Origin: CAZPGL01 sp964586175
GTDB taxonomy: Bacteria; Actinomycetota; Acidimicrobiia; Acidimicrobiales; MedAcidi-G1
Length of the DNA: 21,703 nt
NCBI GenBank assembly: GCA_964586175.1
Contig: CAZPGL010000033.1
Span: forward strand, 1 to 21,703
Direction: 5' to 3'
Below the pieces are notes generated by a model, which saw nothing but the letters and a program-made list of their open reading frames with translations, was not told the origin of the DNA and did not search any database. The position numbers were made by a program, and so were the translations under genes. This document shows, one piece after another, positions 6,030 through 12,691 of the stretch; the first letter of the stretch is position 1; every line of letters starts with the position of its first letter.

Positions 6030-7013
6030 GTGACGACCCTCGTCGAACGCCCTGCCGGCTGCCTCACCCCGATTCCCGTCGACACCGTCGTCGCCGACCC
6101 GGAACGCATCCGGGCCATGGCCCGGGCCAACGGGCCGTACTTCATGCCGGCTCGGTACCTGGTCACCGACCGGGCGGCCGACACCGCAGCCGACGGCACC
6201 TCGCACCGCACCGCAGCGGTGCCCGCCGGCCTGGTGGGCCCCACCTGGCGGGGGGACTGGGCGGTCGGCGGCCGGCCGCTCGTCGACGGGGCCGACACCC
6301 TGTTGCACCACCCGGATTTCACCGCTGCGGCCCACAGCATGTTCGACGCCGAAGTGGTGGTGCCCGAGCAGGTGTACGTCAACCTCAACACCCCCATGCC
6401 AGGCACCGGCTTCTCCCACGTCGACATCGCCGAATTCGTGGGAGTCGACCGCAGCAACGCACCGGGTTGGCTGCTGCAAGCCATGGGCTCGTCCGGGCTG
6501 TTCGAGGCGGCCCGCATCTCCTGTGTCACCGCGGTGGCTTGGTTCTACACCGGCGAACGCGGGTTCTTCCGCTACTGGCCCGACGGCCGAGACGCCCCGA
6601 GCGTGCGCCACGACAACGTGTGGAATACCGCGGTGGTCGGGGACAACGACTTCATGCACCACCAGGTCGAACGGGTCGGGCCTGTCGACGCCGAACGTAT
6701 CGACGGCCTCACCATCGACACGATCCTCGAGCACACCGACGGTGTGTGGCGGGTCGTCGACGACGGGACGACCCTCGCAGAATTCGGCGACGACGACGTG
6801 CGGCTGTCGCTGTCGTGGAAAGCCAAGGTGTACACCGACGACGCCGCCCGAGCCGCGGCCGACGCCGGCGAAAGCGGCGTGACGGTGGATGAGGCGGTAC
6901 GGCGGTTGGCGGAAGCGGTGGAGTGGTCGGCCGCCGCTCCCGAGGCGCTGCTGGCTGATCCGCTGTTCCGGGCCGATCTGGCCGCCCGATTCAGCGGCTA
7001 TCGATCCGACTGA
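6030..7013 (+). CDS. Unidentified protein, possible Fe(II) oxygenase (HxD...H)
   Basis: The product has 327 residues, is soluble and has no signal peptide. I do not recognise the family. The middle contains FSHVDIAEF, with H130 and D132, and about 80 residues later DNDFMHHQVERVG, with H210/H211 and R215. An HxD followed by a distal His and then Arg is the arrangement of the 2-His-1-carboxylate site in cupin-fold 2-oxoglutarate/Fe(II) oxygenases, which would make this a hydroxylase-like enzyme. This is inference from motif order only. The N terminus has PYFMPARYL and the C terminus an Ala-rich helical tail. GTG 6030 is chosen because the leaderless -10 box lies directly upstream. It is monocistronic and convergent with the next gene, 10 bp apart. 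Confidence 0.75.
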   Translation: MTTLVERPAGCLTPIPVDTVVADPERIRAMARANGPYFMPARYLVTDRAADTAADGTSHRTAAVPAGLVGPTWRGDWAVGGRPLVDGADTLLHHPDFTAAAHSMFDAEVVVPEQVYVNLNTPMPGTGFSHVDIAEFVGVDRSNAPGWLLQAMGSSGLFEAARISCVTAVAWFYTGERGFFRYWPDGRDAPSVRHDNVWNTAVVGDNDFMHHQVERVGPVDAERIDGLTIDTILEHTDGVWRVVDDGTTLAEFGDDDVRLSLSWKAKVYTDDAARAAADAGESGVTVDEAVRRLAEAVEWSAAAPEALLADPLFRADLAARFSGYRSD

Positions 7014-7023
7014 ACGGACCCAT

Positions 7024-7425
7024 TCACCCCATCGTCGTGCAGCGGTACGGCTCGACCACCGCGTTGACCCGATCCTCCAGCGGACCCAGGTTCTCCCGGG
7101 GGAACCGGTCCTCGCCCCGGTAGCGGCCCGCCAGTTCGTCCAACAGTTCGACGGCGCCGTCGGGTTCCCAGGCGACGACCCGGCCCCGGATCTCGAGATA
7201 CCGCTCGGCGTTCGACGGGTCGGTGGCCGACATGGCCACCCGGTCGTCCGCACACAGGTTGCGCCACTTCTGACGGCCGACGGCGTGGGGGAACCGCACG
7301 TGGGTGCCGTCGAAGTCCGCCCACACCGGCGACACGTGGGGTGCGCCGTCGGGGCCGATGGTGGCGACGTGCCACACAGCGGGCAGGTCGAACAGGTCGC
7401 GGTGGGAGTCGGGGATCACGCTCAT
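7024..7425 (-). CDS. PPOX-class flavin/F420-dependent oxidoreductase
   Basis: The product has 133 residues, the usual size of small pyridoxamine-phosphate-oxidase-like split-barrel proteins. It starts MSVIPDSHRDLF, followed by the strand pair HVATIGPDGAPHVSPVWADFDG. Then comes KWRNLCADDRVAMSA, the K.rNL..dprval element that lines the cofactor phosphate in F420-binding mycobacterial homologues such as Rv1155, and then YLEIRGRVV. In Actinobacteria such proteins usually bind F420 or FMN/heme and work as a dimer; the cofactor cannot be fixed from sequence. ATG 7425 is set by the start of homology and by TAGCGT 8 nt upstream on the minus strand; there is no Shine-Dalgarno. It is divergent from the monooxygenase operon. 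Confidence 0.82.
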   Translation of the reverse strand: MSVIPDSHRDLFDLPAVWHVATIGPDGAPHVSPVWADFDGTHVRFPHAVGRQKWRNLCADDRVAMSATDPSNAERYLEIRGRVVAWEPDGAVELLDELAGRYRGEDRFPRENLGPLEDRVNAVVEPYRCTTMG

Positions 7426-7433
7426 GGCCGCGC

Positions 7434-7439
7434 ACGCTA
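7434..7439 (-). promoter_or_regulatory. -10 element of a leaderless promoter
   Basis: On the minus strand TAGCGT is followed by 8 nt and then ATG 7425. The hexamer equals the one before the membrane protein gene at 9705. Confidence 0.5.
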
Positions 7440-7490
7440 GCCGCACCGGCCGAAACAGTCGGCCTATCGGCCACATCACCGAAAACGAGG

Positions 7491-7516
7491 CTGTTGCACT
7501 CGACACGGTGCTACAG
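7491..7516. promoter_or_regulatory. Operator-like dyad upstream of the monooxygenase operon
   Basis: CTGTTGCAC (7491-7499), 8-nt spacer, GTGCTACAG (7508-7516): 9-bp arms with one central mismatch. It lies between divergent genes, 63 nt upstream of the operon start codon, where a repressor site would sit. Size and symmetry fit a TetR- or GntR-type operator, but no regulator gene is nearby. Confidence 0.45.
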
Positions 7517-7546
7517 GAAACGATGGGGAACACACCTGGTGCCGTC

Positions 7547-7552
7547 CATACT
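7547..7552 (+). promoter_or_regulatory. Candidate -10 element of the monooxygenase operon
   Basis: CATACT would place a transcription start near 7559, leaving a short leader containing the AGGAGG ribosome site at 7566-7571. No matching -35 box was found, so this is tentative. Confidence 0.25.
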
Positions 7553-7578
7553 GGTGGCGACCGTCAGGAGGCCCGCCG

Positions 7579-8619
7579 GTGGACTTCAACCACTTCCTCT
7601 CCAGCTACCTGCCCGACCCTGCCTACGGCGGCCGGCGCCTGTTCGCCGACATGGTGGACCAGGCCCGGGCTGCTGACCGGCTCGGCTACCGGGGTGTGAC
7701 CATCCCGGAGCACCATCTCGTCAACCTGCTGCTCACCCCGTCGCCGTTGCAGATGGCCGTCAAAGTGGCGTGCGAAACGGAACAGCTCGAAATCGTCACG
7801 TCAGTGGCCGTGCTGCCGATCCGCGACATGCGGGTCTTCGCCGGTGAGGTCGCCCAGGCCGACATTCTGACCGACGGCCGGCTTGTGCTCGGCGTGGGCC
7901 GGGGGGCCTTCGCGTACGAGATGGCCCGCCTTGGCAGCCCCATCGAGGAGTCCCGGGCCAAGTTCGACGAGAGCCTCGACGTGCTCATCGCCCTGCTCAG
8001 CGAGGAGGAGGTGTCCTGGCACGGCGACCACTACGACTTCGAGCCCCTCACGATCATGCCCCGGCCCCTCACCCGACCCATGCCCCGGATGATGGTGGCC
8101 GTCATGAACCCCCCGGGGATCGCCGCCTGCACCCGGCGGGGCTTCCACATCCAGACCACGCCGCTGGCCGGCGAACCCGAGTTGTTCCGGGCCCAGATCG
8201 GCGCCCACAAGGAGGCCAAGGCCGACATGGGGGCGGCCGGCGAGCACCTGCGGATCATGATGTCCCGGGTCATCTACTGCGCTCGTGACGAGGCCGACGC
8301 CCGTCACAAGGTCCAGATGGCCCACGACTACTACAGCCGCTTCGACAATGTGTTCACCGGGCCGGGCATCGTGCGCAACGGCTGCATCGAGCCGCTGCCC
8401 CGAGCCCAGACCATTGAGGAGCTGGCGGCCAACCTCATCATCTGCCCGCCCGACGAAATGGTCGACCGGCTCGGCGAGTACGCCGACGCCGGCATCGACG
8501 AGACAATCCTGTCGTCCAACCTGGGGCAACCCCAGGAGGAACACATCGAGGCCATGGAGCGTTTCGCCACCGACGTCATGCCACACTTCACCGGCGCCAC
8601 CGCTCCAGCCGCGGCCTGA
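7579..8619 (+). CDS. LLM-class flavin-dependent monooxygenase
   Basis: The product has 346 residues with a bacterial-luciferase-like TIM barrel. Signatures are YRGVTIPEHH near residue 38, then EIVTSVAVLPIRDMRVFAGE, then LTDGRLVLGVGRGAFAYEM (the LS.GR...GvG.G element that holds the flavin phosphate). The C-terminal region (PPDEMVDRLGEYADAGIDE) is the usual gate of the family. Members use reduced FMN or F420 with O2 to hydroxylate, cleave or Baeyer-Villiger-oxidise small substrates; the substrate here is unknown. The start is GTG 7579, seven nt after a full AGGAGG, the best ribosome site in the window. It leads a three-gene operon with a tautomerase and a hydrolase, so its product is probably processed by them. 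Confidence 0.88.
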   Translation: MDFNHFLSSYLPDPAYGGRRLFADMVDQARAADRLGYRGVTIPEHHLVNLLLTPSPLQMAVKVACETEQLEIVTSVAVLPIRDMRVFAGEVAQADILTDGRLVLGVGRGAFAYEMARLGSPIEESRAKFDESLDVLIALLSEEEVSWHGDHYDFEPLTIMPRPLTRPMPRMMVAVMNPPGIAACTRRGFHIQTTPLAGEPELFRAQIGAHKEAKADMGAAGEHLRIMMSRVIYCARDEADARHKVQMAHDYYSRFDNVFTGPGIVRNGCIEPLPRAQTIEELAANLIICPPDEMVDRLGEYADAGIDETILSSNLGQPQEEHIEAMERFATDVMPHFTGATAPAAA

Positions 8620-8674
8620 ATCCGCAACGGCCGCTTCATTCGCTTTGTCCGTCACTGAACCCCAGGAGTCCACC

Positions 8675-8875
8675 ATGCCGATCATCCGGGTCGAGATGTT
8701 TCCCGGTCGCACCCGCGACCAGAAGAAGGCCCTGGTCCAGGAGTTGACCGACGGGTTCGAACGGGCGTGTGGCGGCAACAAGGCCGCGTTGCACGTCGTG
8801 ATCACCGAAGTCGACAAAGACGACTGGGGGGTCGGCGGCGAGCTCAGCTCCGACCGGTTCCCCGACCCGGCCTGA
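8675..8875 (+). CDS. 4-oxalocrotonate tautomerase family protein
   Basis: The product has 66 residues, close to the 62 of classical 4-OT. The sequence begins MPIIRVEMFPGRT, so removal of Met exposes the catalytic Pro1, and Arg11 is present. In mature numbering the two other residues usually needed for the dicarboxylate substrate differ: position 39 is His (Arg in 4-OT) and position 50 is Trp (Phe in 4-OT). The GVGGE turn follows as usual. The enzyme should tautomerise an enol or dienol to a ketone in the cytoplasm as a hexamer, but the substrate is likely not 4-oxalocrotonate itself. AGGAG at 8664-8668 is 6 nt before the ATG. It sits between the monooxygenase and hydrolase genes, 55 and 4 nt away. 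Confidence 0.88.
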   Translation: MPIIRVEMFPGRTRDQKKALVQELTDGFERACGGNKAALHVVITEVDKDDWGVGGELSSDRFPDPA

Positions 8876-8879
8876 CGTC

Positions 8880-9656
8880 GTGCCGGCCGTCGACGTCGCC
8901 CACACCGTTACCGGTGACGGGCCACCCCTCTACATGGTGCACGGCATCGGGTCGCGTCGCAGCACCTGGGACGCCCTGGTCGCCGACCTGTCCCGCGACT
9001 TCACCTGCGTGACCCTTGACCTGCGGGGCCACGGCGACAGCCCGGTGCCGCCGGTTCCGTACTCGCTGGACGAACTGGTCGCTGACGTCGAAGCTTTGCG
9101 GGCCCGCCTGGGCCACGAGCGGATCCACGTCATCGGCCACTCGCTGGGCGGCCAGATCGGGCCGGCGTACGCCCGGGCCCACCCCGACCGCACCTTGACC
9201 GTCACCATGCTGTCCACGGCCGCGTTCCGCACCGACGACGACAGCGCCAAGGTCAAGGGCGTGGTCGCGTCCATGCGGGCCCAGGGCGTGGAGGCGGTGC
9301 TGACCACCCTGGTGGAGCGCTGGTACACCGACGAGTTCATCGCGGCCCGGCCCGACGCCATCGAGCACCGCATCGTCCAGGTGCTGGGAACACCGGAGGA
9401 CGTGTTCCTCTCGGTGTTCGACGTGTACGCCTCCACCGAGATGGCGGCCTGGCTGAGCGACGTCGGCCACCCGTGCCTGGTGATGACCGGCGAGTTCGAC
9501 GGCGGCTGCAACCCCCGGTTGAACCGTCTCATCCACGAGGCCCTACCCGATTCGGAGTTGGTGATCCTCGACGACCTGAAGCACTCGATCCTCGTCGAGG
9601 GCGCCGACGCCGTGCTGCCTCCGGTACGCGATTTCCTGTTCCGCCACCGGGACTGA
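8880..9656 (+). CDS. Alpha/beta hydrolase (PcaD/MhpC-like)
   Basis: The product has 258 residues and no signal peptide. The oxyanion-hole motif is MVHGIG (19-24). The nucleophile elbow is GHSLGG with S88. The probable acid is D207 (GEFDGG) and the base H235 (LKHSI). The order and spacing match the alpha/beta-hydrolase fold of enol-lactonases (PcaD) and meta-cleavage C-C hydrolases (MhpC/BphD), without telling them apart. The GTG start lies 4 nt after the tautomerase stop, indicating translational coupling. Together with the upstream flavin monooxygenase and tautomerase it suggests hydrolysis of a lactone, ester or beta-diketone-type intermediate. The gene ends 48 nt before an independently promoted gene. 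Confidence 0.88.
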   Translation: MPAVDVAHTVTGDGPPLYMVHGIGSRRSTWDALVADLSRDFTCVTLDLRGHGDSPVPPVPYSLDELVADVEALRARLGHERIHVIGHSLGGQIGPAYARAHPDRTLTVTMLSTAAFRTDDDSAKVKGVVASMRAQGVEAVLTTLVERWYTDEFIAARPDAIEHRIVQVLGTPEDVFLSVFDVYASTEMAAWLSDVGHPCLVMTGEFDGGCNPRLNRLIHEALPDSELVILDDLKHSILVEGADAVLPPVRDFLFRHRD

Positions 9657-9691
9657 TGGAAAGGGTCCGGGGAGAATTCCGGCCCAGCCCG

Positions 9692-9697
9692 TAGCGT
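9692..9697 (+). promoter_or_regulatory. -10 element of a leaderless promoter
   Basis: TAGCGT, 7 nt, ATG 9705, without a Shine-Dalgarno. It lies in the 48-bp gap after the hydrolase gene, so the next gene can be transcribed on its own. Confidence 0.55.
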
Positions 9698-9704
9698 TCC
9701 GGCG

Positions 9705-11513
9705 ATGATCCTCTTCGCCATCCTCGGCAACCTGATCCCCATCGCGGTGATCGTCGGCATCATCGTGCTGGTGCGGCGGGGCCGCAACGGTGGAAGCGAC
9801 GACGCCGGCCAGTCGGTGCGCCGCCTGTTCGTGTTCGGATTCCTCGCCGTACTGCTGCTGCTGTTCGTCACCGGTGTCGACGACCTGCTGGGCCGCATCT
9901 TCGACGACCCGCCCGACCCCGATACGTTCCCCGACGATCATCCTGACGAGGCATTCGACGACTCCGATGGCAACGCCTCGTGGGCGTTGGCCCGCATCAT
10001 CGTCGGCGGTGCCGCCCTGTTCGCCCTGGTGCGCTCGGTGCGGGCCCGGTTCGCCCGATCCGGCGACGACCGGGCGTCGCTGGCGTGGATGGGCTACCAG
10101 GGGTTCTTCGAACTTGTTGCCCTCGGGATGACCGCGTTCCACGCCACGGACCTGTTGCACGGCGTCATCGGCACCCACGATTTCGATGGCGTCAGCGTGC
10201 CCCGGCTGGCGCTGTGGGGTGGGCTGTGGTGGCTACACGTGCGTCTCGGCGACCATGCCGTGGCCGGACGGCAGGTCCGGCATCCGCTGGTCGCGATGGC
10301 CGGTGCAGCCAGCGGCCTGATCGGTGGAATTGTCGCCTCGATCGGCCTGGCGACGACTGGCACCGTTGCCGCCTACGAGGCGCTCACCGGGACCGACGAC
10401 TGGAATCCGACAACCGGCGACGCCCGCAACGCCACCGCACAACTCGTCGTGTTCGGAGCCCTGTGGTGGTGGTACTGGCTGCGCCAGGTCCGCCCGGCGC
10501 CCGAAAACCAGTTGCGGCACGGGTACAGCCTGATCGTCGGTGTGCTCGGCGGCCTCGGCGGTCTGCTGGCCGTCGCCATCGGCACGCTGGCCATCTGCAT
10601 CAACCGCGTGTTCGAGATAGGCGACGCCGATGCCGAACCAGCCGGGGTGTACTTCCATCGGCTGTCGATCATGATGGTGCTCGCTGTCGCCGCCTGGGCG
10701 GTGTGGCGCCACCACGCAGCGACCATTCCGCCGCGGGAAGGACGGGCCCGGATCGAAGTCGACCGGGCCGCCGACTATCTGGCGTCATGGGTGGGTCTGG
10801 GCGCCATCGCCGTCGGTGTCACCACCGTGTCCTACGTGCTGCTCCATCTGGTCAGCCCGGCCCCCGCGGGTGCTGAACGCGAAGCCACCATGCTGGTCAT
10901 CGTCTCGTTCCCGTTCCTGGCCGTCGGGGTGCCCGTATGGCGCCACTACTGGGGGGCGTTGCGTCCCCTGGCCGACGACCCCGCCGAAGTCGGGTCGGTC
11001 AGCCGCCGCATCTACGTGTACGTCGTGTTCGGCGTGTCGGCTCTGGTCGCCCTCGTCGACCTGCTGGTGCTCGTCACCATGGTGTTCGACGCCATCTTCG
11101 ATTCGACGTTCGGCCGCCGAACCATGTGGGACATGCATGTGCCGATCGCCCTGGTGGTGACGGCCGGTGTCGTCGCCTGGTACCACGGCCGGGTGCTCCA
11201 AGCCGACCGGAGGCTGCTGGCGTCCGTCGAGGCGGCACCCGCTATCGCACCCGCCGTCCCCGTCGCCGTCCCGGTCGGCGACACGTCGGGGCCGGCCCGC
11301 ATCACCGTCGTGGCTGCCGACCCTGCGCCGCTCGTCGTCGCCCTCGGCGCAGCAACCAGTGCCACCATCGAAGTGGTGCGCCGCACCGACGCCGCCCTGG
11401 CTGCTGTCGACCTCGACGCACTCGTCGCCGAAGTGGCGGCGTCGACAGCGGGAACCCTGATGGTGCTGGTGCAGCCCGACGGCGCGATCCTGACCGTGCC
11501 GATCCACGACTGA
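9705..11513 (+). CDS. Multi-pass membrane protein built of repeats (DUF5671-like)
   Basis: The product has 602 residues with many hydrophobic segments, from MILFAILGNLIPIAVIVGII onward, separated by short Arg-rich loops. An acidic Asp-rich loop (DDPPDPDTFPDDHPDE) follows the second segment. A repeated unit ends in aromatic-basic clusters: LWWLHVRLGDH, LWWWYWLRQVRP, WAVWRHHA, VWRHYWGALRP, VAWYHGRV. This is the pattern of DUF5671-type membrane repeats. The last ~130 residues lack strong membrane segments and are Ala/Val-rich (after LQADRRLLAS), probably a soluble domain. Function is unknown; sensory or transport roles are guesses. Its stop overlaps the ribosome site of the SRPBCC gene, so the two form an operon. 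Confidence 0.8.
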   Translation: MILFAILGNLIPIAVIVGIIVLVRRGRNGGSDDAGQSVRRLFVFGFLAVLLLLFVTGVDDLLGRIFDDPPDPDTFPDDHPDEAFDDSDGNASWALARIIVGGAALFALVRSVRARFARSGDDRASLAWMGYQGFFELVALGMTAFHATDLLHGVIGTHDFDGVSVPRLALWGGLWWLHVRLGDHAVAGRQVRHPLVAMAGAASGLIGGIVASIGLATTGTVAAYEALTGTDDWNPTTGDARNATAQLVVFGALWWWYWLRQVRPAPENQLRHGYSLIVGVLGGLGGLLAVAIGTLAICINRVFEIGDADAEPAGVYFHRLSIMMVLAVAAWAVWRHHAATIPPREGRARIEVDRAADYLASWVGLGAIAVGVTTVSYVLLHLVSPAPAGAEREATMLVIVSFPFLAVGVPVWRHYWGALRPLADDPAEVGSVSRRIYVYVVFGVSALVALVDLLVLVTMVFDAIFDSTFGRRTMWDMHVPIALVVTAGVVAWYHGRVLQADRRLLASVEAAPAIAPAVPVAVPVGDTSGPARITVVAADPAPLVVALGAATSATIEVVRRTDAALAAVDLDALVAEVAASTAGTLMVLVQPDGAILTVPIHD

Positions 11514-11525
11514 GGAGCGACCGTC

Positions 11526-11987
11526 ATGGCCACCACGGTGACCGTCAGCAGGAACATCGCCGCGTCCCCGGAATCAGTGTGGACGTTGGTGACCGACCTG
11601 CCCCGAATGGGGGAGTGGTCACCGGAGAACCAGGGTGGCCGCTGGGTCGGCGACGCCACCGGCCCCGCCATCGGTGCGGTGTTCGCAGGAAAGAACCGCA
11701 ACGGCTGGCGACGCTGGGGCACCAGGGTGACCGTCGTCGAATGCGAGGCACCCCGACGGTTCGTGTTCCGGTTGCGGATCGGCCGGTTGGGGTGGTGCGA
11801 CTGGGGGTACGACATCGAAGCCACCGGCGACGGCTGCTGCGTCACCGAATCGTGGGTCGACGGCCGGTCGTGGCTGCTGTCAAAGGTCGGGCTGCTGGTC
11901 AGCGGGGTGGGTGACCGCGCCACTCACAACCGGGCGACCATGGAAGCCACCCTGGACGCGTTGGCCGCCGCGGCGGCCACAGCCTGA
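11526..11987 (+). CDS. SRPBCC (START-like) ligand-binding protein
   Basis: The product has 153 residues. The start VTVSRNIAASPESVWTLVTD is the typical first strand plus helix of polyketide-cyclase/START-like proteins. GAVFAGKNRNGWRRW, a beta-strand region and a long C-terminal helix (HNRATMEATLDAL) follow. These proteins hold a hydrophobic ligand in a cavity or act as cyclases/hydrolases; no catalytic residue is evident. It resembles the C-terminal domain of the nitroreductase fusion at 12692-13888 (shared GA.F.G.N...W and r.F.w elements). GAGGAG at 11512-11517, overlapping the upstream stop, lies 8 nt before the ATG. Confidence 0.85.
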   Translation: MATTVTVSRNIAASPESVWTLVTDLPRMGEWSPENQGGRWVGDATGPAIGAVFAGKNRNGWRRWGTRVTVVECEAPRRFVFRLRIGRLGWCDWGYDIEATGDGCCVTESWVDGRSWLLSKVGLLVSGVGDRATHNRATMEATLDALAAAAATA

Positions 11988-11997
11988 GCAGGCTCAG
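11984..11997. terminator. Inverted repeat between convergent genes
   Basis: CTGAGC (11984-11989), AG, GCTCAG (11992-11997) overlaps the SRPBCC stop codon and lies 5 nt from the stop of the convergent nitroreductase gene. A stem of 5-6 bp without a T tract could act weakly in both directions. Confidence 0.35.
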
Positions 11998-12001
11998 AGG
12001 C

Positions 12002-12664
12002 CTACGACCATTCGTTCCAACTGGTCACCGCGGCGGCTCCGCCGATCCGGGTTGCCGGCTTGAAGTCGGTTCCCTGTGTGTGCCCCACGGTGATGAGGGC
12101 CACCTGGGTGACCTCGTCGTAGGGGATGCCCAGCACCTCGGCGGCCTCGCGTTCGTGCATGAGGTGGATGGTCGTCCAACACGTGCCCAGGCCCCGCTCG
12201 CGGGCGGCCAGCATGAACGACCAGGTGCTGGGGATGATGGAGGCCAGCGAGGAGGCGGCACCCATGGTGGCGCCGTCGATGCGCCCCGGCAGGCACGGGA
12301 TCAGCATGACCGGCACCCGATGGAAGTTCTCGGCCAGGTACGACGCCGACGACAGCACCCGCATCTGCTGGCTCGGCGGCCCGTCGCCTGTGTCGGCCGC
12401 TGCGTCGGCGACGACGCTGCCGGCCATGGCGGCGTAGGACCTCCAGCCCTTGCGGTAGAGGTCGCCGAGGGCGGCCCGCTTATCGGCGTCGGTGACGACG
12501 AGGAACCGCCAGCCCTGCCGATTGGAGCCGGTGGGGGCCTGTACGGCGAACTCGAGGCACTCCTCGACGAGCGCCGGGTCGACCGGGCGGTCGAGGTCGA
12601 GCCGTTTGCGGACGGCCCGGGTGGTGGAGAGCAATTCGTCGGCGCTGAGCCCGAGGGTGGTCAT
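12002..12664 (-). CDS. Nitroreductase family protein (stand-alone)
   Basis: The product has 220 residues. TTRAVRKRLDLDRPVD followed by AVQAPTGSNRQGWRFLVV is the N-terminal FMN-binding signature of the nitroreductase superfamily. LGTCWTTIHLMHEREAAEVLGIP and VTQVALITVGHTQGTDFKP form the second half. Members are dimeric flavin enzymes reducing nitro compounds, quinones or enones, and some cleave or dehydrogenate. It is a clear paralogue of the nitroreductase domain in the next gene upstream (shared LGIP..VTQ...V.HT.GTDFKPA.R). The ATG at 12664 has CAGGAG 8 nt upstream on the minus strand. The 27-nt gap to the fusion gene puts it second in a two-gene operon. Confidence 0.88.
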   Translation of the reverse strand: MTTLGLSADELLSTTRAVRKRLDLDRPVDPALVEECLEFAVQAPTGSNRQGWRFLVVTDADKRAALGDLYRKGWRSYAAMAGSVVADAAADTGDGPPSQQMRVLSSASYLAENFHRVPVMLIPCLPGRIDGATMGAASSLASIIPSTWSFMLAARERGLGTCWTTIHLMHEREAAEVLGIPYDEVTQVALITVGHTQGTDFKPATRIGGAAAVTSWNEWS

Positions 12665-12691
12665 GGGAAGACTCCTGGTTCGTGGGTCGGG

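Noticed and set aside
5991..7253. 420-codon minus-strand open frame
   Set aside because: Antisense to the 6030-7013 gene and out of frame with the PPOX gene; composition is His/Arg/Gly-rich shadow.
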